Positions 1-6,670 are shown, numbered from the stretch's first letter. The stretch: 6,793 nt of DNA from Bacillota bacterium (GCA_022706865.1 JAKJBT010000086.1:1-6793), one strand, 5' to 3'. The notes: generated by a model from the letters alone, not told the origin. A program made the numbers and translations.

Positions 1-46
1 TTAGTTTAGTTAATACAGCAAAACGAGTCAATTGATTTTGGGACAT
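1..46 (-). CDS. Transposase, N-terminal fragment (cut by window edge)
   Basis: Only the first 15 codons are in the window; the gene continues to the left. On the minus strand an ATG at 46-44 is preceded by GAGGTG at 61-56, nine bases upstream, a normal ribosome binding site. It begins MSQNQLTRFAVLTKL. An in-frame ATG at 70 would add eight residues but has no binding site and abuts the terminal repeat, so the inner start is preferred. The pattern of a short polar start followed by a 'RFAVLTKL' helix resembles the opening of ISNCY-type transposases, whose N-terminal helix-turn-helix would follow. That is recognition from memory of a very short stretch. The neighbouring IS-type repeats support the call independently. 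Catalytic residues are not visible here. Confidence 0.5.
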   Translation of the reverse strand, partial: MSQNQLTRFAVLTKL

Positions 47-70
47 TAGATAATGCACCTCATTCTTCAT

Positions 71-124
71 AGTGACATTTTATCACGATAGTTTACAAGG
101 TGACATTATCACACGATAATCACA
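71..124. repeat. IS terminal repeats, left copy (two units)
   Basis: The units are 71-91 and 99-124. Both contain GTGACATT followed by an A/T/C-rich step and CACGATA. They start 28 bp apart, against 37 bp for the two main units of the right copy. They probably serve as transposase binding sites and also lie in the promoter region of the transposase gene. The copies at 6671-6732 are in inverted orientation. Confidence 0.6.
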
Positions 125-141
125 CATATAAAAAATTAGGG

Positions 142-170
142 TGGAAATTTTTGTTGTAAAATACTATAAT
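142..170 (+). promoter_or_regulatory. Sigma-A-type promoter of bmpA
   Basis: A perfect -10 box TATAAT at 165-170 is preceded, after 17 bp, by TGGAAA at 142-147, which matches the TTGACA consensus at four of six positions. The predicted start of transcription is near 177, giving a leader of about 60 bases. The promoter lies 18 bp inside the left IS end, so the IS did not remove it. The tandem palindromes at 175-207 sit directly over the predicted start point. Confidence 0.6.
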
Positions 171-174
171 ATAC

Positions 175-207
175 TTGTAATGCAATTGTAATACGATTGT
201 AATACAA
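175..207. promoter_or_regulatory. Three tandem 11-bp palindromic units, likely operator
   Basis: Three units abut with no spacer: TTGTAATGCAA (175-185), TTGTAATACGA (186-196) and TTGTAATACAA (197-207). The third is a perfect palindrome around a central A (TTGTA-A-TACAA); each of the others departs from it by one base. A looser relative, TTGTAAAATAC, occurs at 154-164 between -35 and -10. Three contiguous palindromes over the predicted transcription start are the usual layout of a repressor operator for a dimeric regulator binding cooperatively. The regulator is not identified: no regulator gene is in the window, and the motif does not match the PurR, CodY or CcpA consensus as I know them. Confidence 0.5.
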
Positions 208-239
208 TAAATATCTAAATATTTTAAGGGGGAAGATTG

Positions 240-1304
240 ATGTTTAAAAAAGGTTTAGTACTGGTATTGGCGCTTGTGATGGTTATGACAATGTTTACAG
301 GCTGCGCACAGCCTGCACAAGCACCGGCTGAACCGGCTCCAGAAGCTGAAAAGGCACCGGCAGAAGAGTCGAAACCGGAGTTATCCTTTGGTATGATAAC
401 GGACGTTGGCGGCCTTGGAGACAAGTCCTTCAATGATTCAGCCTGGGAAGGCATTCAGAAGGCCGGAAAAGAATTTGGGGTTGAACCGGTTATACTTCAG
501 TCAACAAAGCAGGAAGATTATGAAGCTAACATCGGGAACATGGCTCAATCAGTTGACCTTACCATAGCTGTCGGTTACTTGATGGAGCAGGCTATGATAT
601 CAGGATCCGAACAGTATCCTGACAGGAAGTTCGGAATAATAGACATGGTAGTTGACAAACCAAATGTTATGTCAGTCACATTCAAGGAGCATGACGGCTC
701 ATTCCTGGTCGGTGTCATTGCCGGTCTTACTACAAAATCCAATGTTGTTGGCTTTGTAGGAGGTATGGATAGCCCATTGATTGAAAAATTTGAAGTTGGT
801 TTCAGAGCAGGCGTTGCTTCCGTAAATCCGAATGCGAAGGTACTTGTAAACTATACCGGGGCTTTCGACAATCTTGATAAGGGAAAGGAAATAGCGATTT
901 CACTGTTCAAGCAGAAGGCTGATGTCATATATCACGCTTCCGGCGGCTGCGGTATAGGTGTAATACAGGCAGCTGACGAAAATAATTTCTGGGCGATCGG
1001 TGTTGACCAGGATCAGTCAGCGGTATCAAAGAACAATAGGGTTCTCTGCAGCATGATCAAGAGAGTTGATGTGGGTACATATACTATAGTTAAATCATAT
1101 GCTGACAATAATTTCGCCGGAGGAAAGGCTATCGAACTGGGACTTAAAGAAGACGGCGTAGGCTTCAGTGACGGCGGAAACAATGTACCGGCTGAGGTTA
1201 AGGCTGTCGCAGACAAAGCTAAAGAGTTAGTTATTAACGGCACAATAGTTGTTCCTTCATCAAGAAAAGAATTAGAATCATTCAAACCTGTAGAAATAAA
1301 GTAA
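240..1304 (+). CDS. bmpA: BMP-family nucleoside-binding lipoprotein of an ABC importer
   Basis: This is the extracytoplasmic substrate receptor, anchored by lipid to the outer face of the membrane, that delivers ligand to the NupB/NupC channel. The ATG at 240 is chosen because AAGGGGG at 226-232 lies seven bases upstream; a TTG at 237 would be only four away. The 354-residue protein starts with a lipoprotein signal peptide (KK, hydrophobic core 5-18, lipobox FTGC with Cys22), then an Ala/Pro/Glu linker (23-47) and the BMP domain from about 48. Family motifs are visible: DVGGLGDKSFND (55-66), GFVGGMD (171-177), YHASGG (231-236), GVDQDQ (254-259) and SMIKRVD (271-277). In the relative Treponema PnrA, residues in such motifs bind purine nucleosides. 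The precise ligand here is inferred. Length is normal and nothing is broken. It is followed by its own terminator, so it is probably made in excess over the pump. Confidence 0.93.
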   Translation: MFKKGLVLVLALVMVMTMFTGCAQPAQAPAEPAPEAEKAPAEESKPELSFGMITDVGGLGDKSFNDSAWEGIQKAGKEFGVEPVILQSTKQEDYEANIGNMAQSVDLTIAVGYLMEQAMISGSEQYPDRKFGIIDMVVDKPNVMSVTFKEHDGSFLVGVIAGLTTKSNVVGFVGGMDSPLIEKFEVGFRAGVASVNPNAKVLVNYTGAFDNLDKGKEIAISLFKQKADVIYHASGGCGIGVIQAADENNFWAIGVDQDQSAVSKNNRVLCSMIKRVDVGTYTIVKSYADNNFAGGKAIELGLKEDGVGFSDGGNNVPAEVKAVADKAKELVINGTIVVPSSRKELESFKPVEIK

Positions 1305-1308
1305 TCAA

Positions 1309-1328
1309 CATCGTGTAGCTACATGATG
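1309..1328 (+). other. Small inverted repeat after bmpA stop
   Basis: CATCGTGTAG (1309-1318) and CTACATGATG (1319-1328) form an inverted repeat with one G-U pair and a TGTAGCTACA core. As RNA it could form a hairpin of about eight pairs, five bases after the bmpA stop codon and just upstream of the stronger terminator hairpin. It may help protect the 3' end of the bmpA message; as DNA it could instead be a binding site. No function is proven. Confidence 0.35.
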
Positions 1329-1332
1329 AATC

Positions 1333-1363
1333 AAAGCTAGATGCGGTTCTGCATCTAGCTTTT
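1333..1363 (+). terminator. Intrinsic terminator/attenuator between bmpA and nupA
   Basis: AAAGCTAGATGC (1333-1344) pairs perfectly over 12 bp with GCATCTAGCTTT (1351-1362) around a six-base loop, and the stem runs into a four-T tract. The T tract is short, so some read-through into nupA is likely. The position suggests higher output of the receptor than of the ATPase and permeases, as is common in binding-protein operons. Confidence 0.8.
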
Positions 1364-1365
1364 AC

Positions 1366-1395
1366 TTCACAAGCTCTAATTAAAAATGATATAAT
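1366..1395 (+). promoter_or_regulatory. Internal extended -10 promoter for nupABC
   Basis: TTCACA at 1366-1371 matches the -35 consensus at five of six positions. After 18 bp there is a perfect TATAAT at 1390-1395, preceded by TGA (TGnTATAAT, extended -10). It starts three bases after the terminator T tract. Transcription would begin near 1402 with a leader of about 60 bases. The ABC subunits can therefore be expressed without transcription from the bmpA promoter. Confidence 0.6.
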
Positions 1396-1462
1396 TAAAA
1401 CATGTGAAATATTGCAATTTTTGAGAAAGCTTTCTTATTTGATTTGAGAGGTGGGATGAAAG

Positions 1463-2983
1463 TTGCCTGCAGTAATTGAGATGAAAGGTATTAGCAAATC
1501 CTTTCCCGGTATACGGGCGAATGACAATATCAATCTGAAAATTGAGCAGGGGGAGATACATGTACTGCTGGGTGAGAACGGAGCCGGCAAGTCTACTCTT
1601 ATGAATATACTTTACGGGCTTTATCAGCCGGATGAAGGACAGATATTCATAAAGGGAAAGCCTGTCGCGATCATTAATCCGAATGTAGCGATTTCTCACG
1701 GTATCGGGATGGTTCACCAGCACTTCATGCTGGTTCAGCCCTTTACCGTTACGGAAAATATCATACTTGGAAAGGAGCCAAGGAAGGGAACTACCTTGGA
1801 TCTTGACAAAGCAATAAAGGATGTAGAGGAAATTTCCAGGAAATATGAATTGAAGGTGGATCCACGGGCTGTTGTCCAGGACATTTCCGTAGGAATGCAG
1901 CAGAGGGTTGAAATATTGAAGACTCTTTACAGAGGGGCTGAAATTCTTATTCTTGATGAACCGACGGCGGTGCTGACACCGCAAGAGATTGAGGAATTAT
2001 GCGTTATTTTAAGGAGTCTGGTGGATCAGGGCAAGTCAATAATACTTATTACTCACAAGCTTAAGGAAGTTATGTCTATGAGTGACAAGGTGACAATTAT
2101 CAGGAGGGGTAAGGTTATTGACACATTGAATACAAAGGATACAAACATAGATGAACTTGCAGAAAAGATGGTGGGCCGAAAAGTTAGCCTCACAGTGGAG
2201 AAGAAGGAAGCTGAAGTTTCTGCTCCGATTCTGGAGATTAAAGACTTAAGGGTATTGGACAAAAGGAAGCTTGAGGCAGTCAAAGGTATAGACCTTCAGG
2301 TTAATGGCGGTGAAATACTAGGAATCGCAGGAGTGGACGGCAACGGTCAGAGTGAACTTGTACAAGCCATAACCGGGCTTTCAAAAGCAGAAGCGGGAGA
2401 AATCCTTTTAAACGGCAAGGAGATTACGAACCTTACTCCAAAGGAGGTAATTGCCAGCGGAGTAGGACATATACCGGAGGACAGGCATAAGAGAGGCTTG
2501 GTACTGGGTTACAGCCTGTCAGAGAATTCCATATTGGGCAGTCACTACTTGAAGCAGTTCAGACAAGGTTTGGGTCTGAATTACCATAAAATAAGGGAGT
2601 ATTGCAGAAGGCTTATTAAGGAATACGACATCAGGACTCCCAATGAGAGGGTACTGGCAAAATCACTTTCAGGAGGGAATCAGCAAAAACTGATAGTTGC
2701 AAGGGAAATTGACAGAGATCCCAGCCTTTGCATAGCTTCACAGCCTACAAGGGGATTGGATGTGGGGGCAATAGAGTTTGTGCACAAGAAGCTTATTGAG
2801 CTGCGGGATGAAGGCAAGGCGGTGCTGCTGGTTTCACTTGAATTGGATGAGATAATGGATCTGTCAGACAGGATTGCAGTAATGTATGACGGAAGAATAG
2901 TAGGAATCCTTGATGCAAAGGATGCGAACGAGAAGAAGCTTGGCATTATGATGGCGGGCGGAAGTGCTCAGGATGCTGTATAA
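1463..2983 (+). CDS. nupA: Nucleoside ABC importer ATPase, two fused ATP-binding domains
   Basis: This cytoplasmic ATPase powers the NupB/NupC channel. It has 506 residues, normal for the RbsA/NupA-type double ATPases. Domain 1 has an intact Walker A (GENGAGKST, 37-45), a Q-loop (Gln86), a signature variant ISVGMQQ (141-147), Walker B LILDEP with Asp165 and Glu166, and switch His198. Domain 2 (about 255-500) has a good signature LSGGNQQ (402-408), but its Walker A lysine is replaced (GVDGNGQSE, 290-298) and its Walker B reads CIASQPTRGLD (423-433). This degeneration is usual in the family, so probably only one of the two ATP sites hydrolyses. The TTG start at 1463 is chosen because no ATG fits the frame and the resulting N-terminus (MPAVIEMKGISKSFPG) is typical. 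The AGAGGTGG site at 1447-1454 is somewhat distant. nupB starts 12 bases after its stop. Confidence 0.92.
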   Translation: MPAVIEMKGISKSFPGIRANDNINLKIEQGEIHVLLGENGAGKSTLMNILYGLYQPDEGQIFIKGKPVAIINPNVAISHGIGMVHQHFMLVQPFTVTENIILGKEPRKGTTLDLDKAIKDVEEISRKYELKVDPRAVVQDISVGMQQRVEILKTLYRGAEILILDEPTAVLTPQEIEELCVILRSLVDQGKSIILITHKLKEVMSMSDKVTIIRRGKVIDTLNTKDTNIDELAEKMVGRKVSLTVEKKEAEVSAPILEIKDLRVLDKRKLEAVKGIDLQVNGGEILGIAGVDGNGQSELVQAITGLSKAEAGEILLNGKEITNLTPKEVIASGVGHIPEDRHKRGLVLGYSLSENSILGSHYLKQFRQGLGLNYHKIREYCRRLIKEYDIRTPNERVLAKSLSGGNQQKLIVAREIDRDPSLCIASQPTRGLDVGAIEFVHKKLIELRDEGKAVLLVSLELDEIMDLSDRIAVMYDGRIVGILDAKDANEKKLGIMMAGGSAQDAV

Positions 2984-2995
2984 GGAGGATGTGAA

Positions 2996-4108
2996 ATGGA
3001 ATCTGGAATGAATGAGTTTAAAGAAGGACTGCTGAATACATTAAAAGAAATTGCATATCCCCTTGTTGCAATATTTATTTCGGTCATCGCAGGAGGAATC
3101 CTGGTATATTCCTTCGGAAATGATCCAATAGTAGCTTATACTGCCATGATAAAGGGAAGCCTTGGAGATTGGAATAAATTCGGAGAAACCCTGGTTACCG
3201 TTACCCCGCTTATCTTGACAGGCTTGTCCATTGCCTTCGCATTCAAATGCAATCTTTTCAATATCGGAGTAGAAGGACAGTTCATTATTGGTGCAATTAC
3301 GGCAGTTTGGGCAGGATGGGCTTTAGCTGGCTTGCCGGCAATACTTCATCTTACCCTGACACTGCTTGCAGGTGCTGCTGCAGGCGGGCTCTGGGCTTCG
3401 GTTATCGGCTGGCTTAAGGCAAAGGTGGGCTCCCATGAAGTAATAAATGGAATAATGATGAATTACATTGCAATGTATACCAGTAATTTTCTGGTAAGGA
3501 CAGCATTGAATATACCCGGCAAGGCCTATTCCGTTGAAATTGCCGATACTGCTAAGCTTTGGAGATTTTCTCAGGCTTTTGAACAGTTCAAGCATTCAAG
3601 ACTGCACATAGGAATAATATTTGCCTTGATAGCTGCTTTGGCTGCGTATTATATTCTTAATAAGACTGTAAGAGGATATGAAATCAGGGCTGTCGGACTC
3701 AATCCGCATGCAGCCGAATACGGCGGGATAAGCGTCAGGAAAAATATAATCCTTTCAATGATTGTTTCAGGTTTGTTTGCAGGGCTGGCAGGAGCCATAA
3801 TGACTACAGGGGTCCAATACAGGGTAAATAACCTGTTCGGTTTTACAGGCTATGGATTGGATGGAATTGCCGTTGCTTTGGTAGGAAATAACCACCCTAT
3901 CGGAGTCATACTATCGGCATTTCTTTTCGGAGTGATGCAAAAAGGCGGCCCCCTGATGCAGATACAAGGGATTCCCAAAGAGGTTGTCGGAATCATTCAG
4001 GGAATAATCATACTTTTTGTAGCTGCAAACTTTGTTAAGGTAGTAATGGAGAACATTAAACTGAACAGGGACTTGAAGAGAGCTGCAGTGCAAGAGGAGG
4101 TGGAATAG
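2996..4108 (+). CDS. nupB: Nucleoside ABC importer, membrane permease subunit 1
   Basis: One half of the transmembrane channel, of the branched-chain-amino-acid/ribose type permease fold (BPD_transp_2). The ATG at 2996 follows AAGGAGG (2982-2988), which overlaps the nupA stop codon, with seven bases spacing, so translation is likely coupled. The 370 residues hold about nine hydrophobic segments by eye, for example 21-40, 66-84, 93-112, 115-140, 204-221, 251-271, 287-314 and 329-350. Family landmarks are CNLFNIGVEGQF (85-96) and the cytoplasmic loop EIRAVGLNPHAAEYGGI (229-245), which should contact the ATPase. The charged C-terminal tail (353-370) is cytoplasmic by inference. It is the larger of the two permeases, as in Bacillus NupP and Lactococcus NupB. 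Substrate is inferred from the receptor family. No damage is seen. Confidence 0.9.
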   Translation: MESGMNEFKEGLLNTLKEIAYPLVAIFISVIAGGILVYSFGNDPIVAYTAMIKGSLGDWNKFGETLVTVTPLILTGLSIAFAFKCNLFNIGVEGQFIIGAITAVWAGWALAGLPAILHLTLTLLAGAAAGGLWASVIGWLKAKVGSHEVINGIMMNYIAMYTSNFLVRTALNIPGKAYSVEIADTAKLWRFSQAFEQFKHSRLHIGIIFALIAALAAYYILNKTVRGYEIRAVGLNPHAAEYGGISVRKNIILSMIVSGLFAGLAGAIMTTGVQYRVNNLFGFTGYGLDGIAVALVGNNHPIGVILSAFLFGVMQKGGPLMQIQGIPKEVVGIIQGIIILFVAANFVKVVMENIKLNRDLKRAAVQEEVE

Positions 4109-4109
4109 A

Positions 4110-5000
4110 ATGGAGGGCATAGGCATTTTGACCATACTGGGCATCATTTTTACAGCCAGCATAAGATCGGCCACTCCGCTGATATTCGCCGCCCTGGGAG
4201 GCAACTTCTCCGAAAGATCCGGTGTTTTCAACATAGGGCTTGAAGGAATTATGACAGTCGGCGCTTTCAGTGCGGTATTCTTCTCATATAAGACAGGTTC
4301 CCCCTGGGCGGGACTCTTGGGTGCCATGGTTGTTGGAGGCCTGTTCGGTCTGCTTTTGGCGTTCATGAGTATATATTTCAAAGCAAATCAGGTTATAGTG
4401 GGTACTGCGATAAATATACTGGCAGCCAGCCTAACTACCTTCCTGTTGGTTGAAATCTGGGGAAGGCCGGGGCAGACGGACAATGTTGAATACTTTAAAG
4501 CTGTGGGCCCCTTTAATCTGTTTACTTACTTGGCATTTGCCCTGGTAATCGTATCATATTATGTAATGTACAAGACTCCCTTCGGATTAAGAGTCCGTGC
4601 TGTGGGTGAACACCCCAGAGCTGCAGATACATTGGGGGTTAATGTTTATGTAATAAGGTACATATGCGTAATAATAAGCGGTGTACTTGCCGGTATAGGC
4701 GGAGCATCACTTTCCATAGGCTCAATGAGTCTTTTCAAGGAGGGAATGATAGCAGGAAAGGGCTTCATTGCATTGGCTGCATTGATATTCGGAAAATGGA
4801 ATCCGATAGGGGCGGCATTGGCATGCCTATTCTTCGGCTTTGCTGTTGCACTGGAGACAGTTGCTACAAATTTACCGGTCCCCAGAGAATTCCTGTATGC
4901 GCTTCCATATATCATGACGATGTTTGCGGTATCAGGCTTTGTAGGCAGATCGGTGGGGCCGGCTGCAGGCGGGATTCCCTATGAAAAAGGTGAAAAATAA
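4110..5000 (+). CDS. nupC: Nucleoside ABC importer, membrane permease subunit 2
   Basis: The second half of the channel, homologous in fold to NupB but shorter (296 residues, typical). The ATG at 4110 lies one base after the nupB stop codon, with GAGGAGG at 4094-4100 inside the end of nupB, so the two are translationally coupled and probably made one to one. Signature stretches are ATPLIFAALGGNFSERSG (21-38) followed by FNIGLEGIM (40-48), and the loop RVRAVGEHPRAADTLGV (161-177), the expected ATPase contact. Hydrophobic segments are visible at about 5-30, 44-60, 66-88, 97-115, 137-154, 181-204, 218-252 and 262-278. Do not confuse this with the unrelated E. coli nucleoside:proton symporter also called NupC. 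It is the last gene of the unit; a terminator starts 16 bases after its stop. Confidence 0.9.
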   Translation: MEGIGILTILGIIFTASIRSATPLIFAALGGNFSERSGVFNIGLEGIMTVGAFSAVFFSYKTGSPWAGLLGAMVVGGLFGLLLAFMSIYFKANQVIVGTAINILAASLTTFLLVEIWGRPGQTDNVEYFKAVGPFNLFTYLAFALVIVSYYVMYKTPFGLRVRAVGEHPRAADTLGVNVYVIRYICVIISGVLAGIGGASLSIGSMSLFKEGMIAGKGFIALAALIFGKWNPIGAALACLFFGFAVALETVATNLPVPREFLYALPYIMTMFAVSGFVGRSVGPAAGGIPYEKGEK

Positions 5001-5015
5001 TAATCTGAGAATTCT

Positions 5016-5045
5016 AATAATGCGCTTCGGCGCATTATTCCTTTT
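5016..5045 (+). terminator. Intrinsic terminator of the nup unit
   Basis: AATAATGCGC (5016-5025) and GCGCATTATT (5030-5039) form a perfect 10-bp stem capped by the very stable TTCG tetraloop, followed by CCTTTT. It sits just after nupC and separates the importer from rpoN. Confidence 0.85.
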
Positions 5046-5065
5046 ATTTACAGTTGCAAATAATT

Positions 5066-5093
5066 ATGACTTGTCCTGCGTATATGCTATAAT
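5066..5093 (+). promoter_or_regulatory. Extended -10 promoter of rpoN
   Basis: A perfect TATAAT at 5088-5093 is preceded by TGC at 5085-5087 (extended -10, TGnTATAAT). The best -35 is ATGACT at 5066-5071, four of six matches with 16 bp spacing; extended -10 promoters often have a weak -35. A second TATAAT at 5112-5117 in a similar context (ATGCTATATAAT) lacks a recognisable -35. The leader from the first promoter would be about 75 bases. Confidence 0.5.
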
Positions 5094-5150
5094 ATAAGTG
5101 GATTTATGCTATATAATATTAATAGATAACTTTTTGCATAGGATTGTATT

Positions 5151-5176
5151 ATTTCATCGATGGGGGGTGATGAAAT
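5151..5176 (+). promoter_or_regulatory. Hairpin around the rpoN ribosome binding site
   Basis: ATTTCATC (5151-5158) is perfectly complementary to GATGAAAT (5169-5176). The 10-base loop holds the GGGGGG run of the Shine-Dalgarno site, and the first two bases of the chosen start codon (5175-5177) lie in the stem. The stem is AT-rich, so the structure would be weak and may act only as mild translational control, or may be chance. Confidence 0.35.
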
Positions 5177-6584
5177 GAGAATGGGATATGATTTATTAAT
5201 AGAACAACAGCAGAAGCTAATTATGACGCCTGAACTGAAGCTGGCATTGAAGATACTTCAATTGCCTGCAGTAGAGCTTGAGGAGCTGTTACAGCAGGAA
5301 TTGGAAAATAATCCCGTTCTTGAACTGGTGGACGATAGCAGGGATGAAAAATCCGAAGCACAGCAAAAACTAGATAAAAAGGAAAAGGAAAAAGAAAAAG
5401 AAAAAGAAATCGATTGGAAGGAATACTTCCAGTTTCAAGGTAAGAGTTATTCCGAGGAGGGCTTTGACAATGATGAGGCTTCTGAACTCTCCTATGAGAA
5501 TTTCATAACCTACTCATATACATTGAAAGACCACCTTATTTCACAGCTGCGGGTATCCCAGATAAGCAAAAAGCTCAGAGATATCGGAGAGTATATTATT
5601 GAGAGCCTTGATGAAAACGGCTATCTTACCATTACTAAGGAAGATCTGGCAGCCATTCTTGACGCGGAGCCGGAGGCGGTAGAAGAAGCGCTGAGTGTGA
5701 TTCAGACCTTCGAGCCTTTTGGAGTCGGCGCGTCAAATCTGAAGGAATGCCTTTTAATACAGCTTAGGAATAAAGATATTAAAGATAAGAAAATCGAAGC
5801 GATTATTATGAACCATTTGGATGATATTGCATCTAACAGGATCAGCAATATATCGAAAAAGCTTTCCATAAGCATTGAAGAGGCTCAGAAATACAGCGAT
5901 ATTATTAAGAGCCTTGAACCAAAACCCGGACGGGCTTTTGAGGAGGGTACATCAACAAAATATGTGACCCCTGACGTATATATTGAAAAGGTAGGAAAAG
6001 AGTATATAGTAATTGTCAACGACTATTATGGTTCCAAACTTACTATAAATCAATTTTATAAAAAGATGCTGATTTCCGAGGATAAGTCATCTCAGGCCTC
6101 CGCCTTCATAAGCAACAAGCTGTCCTCTGCAATGTGGCTGATCAAGAGCCTTGAACACAGGAAAAACACTTTATATAATGTGGTAAAGGCTATATTGGAT
6201 TACCAGATGGACTTTTTCGAAAAAGGGCCTATGTTTCTGAAAACAATGACACTGAAGAAGATTGCAGAAATGGTAAATGTACATGAGTCAACAGTAAGCA
6301 GGGCAATAAACGGCAAATATGTGCAAACACCACGCGGGATATTTGAAATAAAGTACTTTTTCAAAAGCGGTGTTGATAATCAGGATGGAGAAGCGATTTC
6401 TTCAGAAAGCATCAAGAAAAAGATTAAGGGTTACGTATGCGGTGAGGATGCAAGCAAGCCTCTAAGCGATCAGCAAATAGCAGATTTGCTTGTGAAGGAA
6501 GGATATATGATTTCCAGAAGAACAGTGGCGAAGTACAGGGATGAACTGGGCATCTTGTCTTCTTCAAAAAGAAAAAGGTATTAA
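5175..6584 (+). CDS. rpoN: RNA polymerase sigma-54 factor
   Basis: This sigma factor directs core polymerase to -12/-24 promoters; opening requires an AAA+ enhancer-binding protein. The ATG at 5175 is preferred: the G-rich site at 5163-5167 is seven bases upstream. An in-frame ATG at 5160 overlaps the binding site and would add only MGGDE. The 469-residue protein shows region I (about 4-50; Gln/Leu-rich, with MTPELKLALKILQL at 17-30 and NNPVLEL at 45-51), an acidic/charged region II (52-105) with a Lys-Glu repeat, the core-binding domain (about 110-300), a helix-turn-helix (359-380, with ESTVSRAINGKY at 371-382), and the RpoN box SRRTVAKYRDE (447-457), close to the canonical ARRTVAKYRE. All parts are present and the length is normal. 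It is called sigL in Bacillus. It has its own promoter and terminator. No activator gene is in the window, so its regulon cannot be inferred. Confidence 0.96.
   Translation: MRMGYDLLIEQQQKLIMTPELKLALKILQLPAVELEELLQQELENNPVLELVDDSRDEKSEAQQKLDKKEKEKEKEKEIDWKEYFQFQGKSYSEEGFDNDEASELSYENFITYSYTLKDHLISQLRVSQISKKLRDIGEYIIESLDENGYLTITKEDLAAILDAEPEAVEEALSVIQTFEPFGVGASNLKECLLIQLRNKDIKDKKIEAIIMNHLDDIASNRISNISKKLSISIEEAQKYSDIIKSLEPKPGRAFEEGTSTKYVTPDVYIEKVGKEYIVIVNDYYGSKLTINQFYKKMLISEDKSSQASAFISNKLSSAMWLIKSLEHRKNTLYNVVKAILDYQMDFFEKGPMFLKTMTLKKIAEMVNVHESTVSRAINGKYVQTPRGIFEIKYFFKSGVDNQDGEAISSESIKKKIKGYVCGEDASKPLSDQQIADLLVKEGYMISRRTVAKYRDELGILSSSKRKRY
5379..5408 (+). repeat. In-frame (Lys-Glu)5 hexanucleotide repeat in rpoN
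   Basis: Five tandem AARGAA units encode KE five times (residues 69-78) in region II of RpoN. The unit is six bases, so slippage would add or remove KE pairs without a frameshift. Region II varies in length and charge among sigma-54 proteins, so this is tolerated. Confidence 0.8.
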
Positions 6585-6612
6585 AGGCGGCATATCAATA
6601 GGCCGTCTTTTT
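6583..6612 (+). terminator. Intrinsic terminator of rpoN
   Basis: AAAGGCGGC (6583-6591, overlapping the stop codon) pairs with GCCGTCTTT (6602-6610) over nine positions, one of them G-U, around a 10-base loop, followed by further T residues. This makes rpoN a single-gene transcription unit here. Confidence 0.8.
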
Positions 6613-6670
6613 GTTTCTGTGTTTTTTTCGCTGATAAATTATGAATTCTAGCAAATAATACAATAATATA

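Larger units (their letters stand above)
1..124 (-). mobile_element. End of an insertion sequence (5' end, transposase reading leftwards out of the window)
   Basis: Two terminal repeat units with the core GTGACATT lie at 71-91 and 99-124. A coding start on the minus strand lies just inside them. The outer unit, read on the minus strand from 124, starts with TGT and matches the right-hand element end (6671-6696) at 20 of 26 positions. Multiple GTGACATTTT-type repeats close to a transposase start are known from ISNCY/IS1202-like and some IS21-like elements; the family is inferred, and ISNCY is preferred because of the protein start. The outer boundary is placed at 124 from the TGT end, but 126 is equally possible because the bases there repeat CA. 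The rest of the element lies outside the window, so completeness and target duplication cannot be judged. Confidence 0.6.

Noticed and set aside
175..207. CRISPR array from the tandem repeats
   Set aside because: The units are 11 bp, abut without spacers and are palindromic, which fits a protein binding site and not a repeat-spacer array.
125..239. Purine riboswitch in the bmpA leader
   Set aside because: Some clostridial nucleoside importers carry one, but the leader is only about 60 bases from the predicted start and lacks the conserved purine aptamer core and stem layout.
1376..1984. 202-codon open frame on the minus strand
   Set aside because: It lies largely antisense to the well-supported nupA ATPase domain, shows no recognisable protein family, and has no convincing promoter or binding site.
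2333..2983. Second ATP-binding half of NupA as a decayed domain
   Set aside because: The altered Walker A and Walker B of domain 2 are characteristic of this transporter family and the reading frame is intact, so this is normal asymmetry and not gene decay.
4664..4984. 106-codon plus-strand frame inside nupC
   Set aside because: It is an out-of-frame shadow of nupC, which has clear family motifs over the same bases; the composition (rich in Arg and Cys) is typical of a spurious frame.
5160..5174. Earlier rpoN start at the ATG at 5160
   Set aside because: Its own codons are the G-rich ribosome binding site for the ATG at 5175, and the extra residues (MGGDE) do not belong to the conserved region I.
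5000..5175. Sigma-54 (-12/-24) promoter controlling rpoN or the importer
   Set aside because: No TGGCA-N7-TGC-type element was found upstream of rpoN, bmpA or nupA; the visible promoters are of the TATAAT type.
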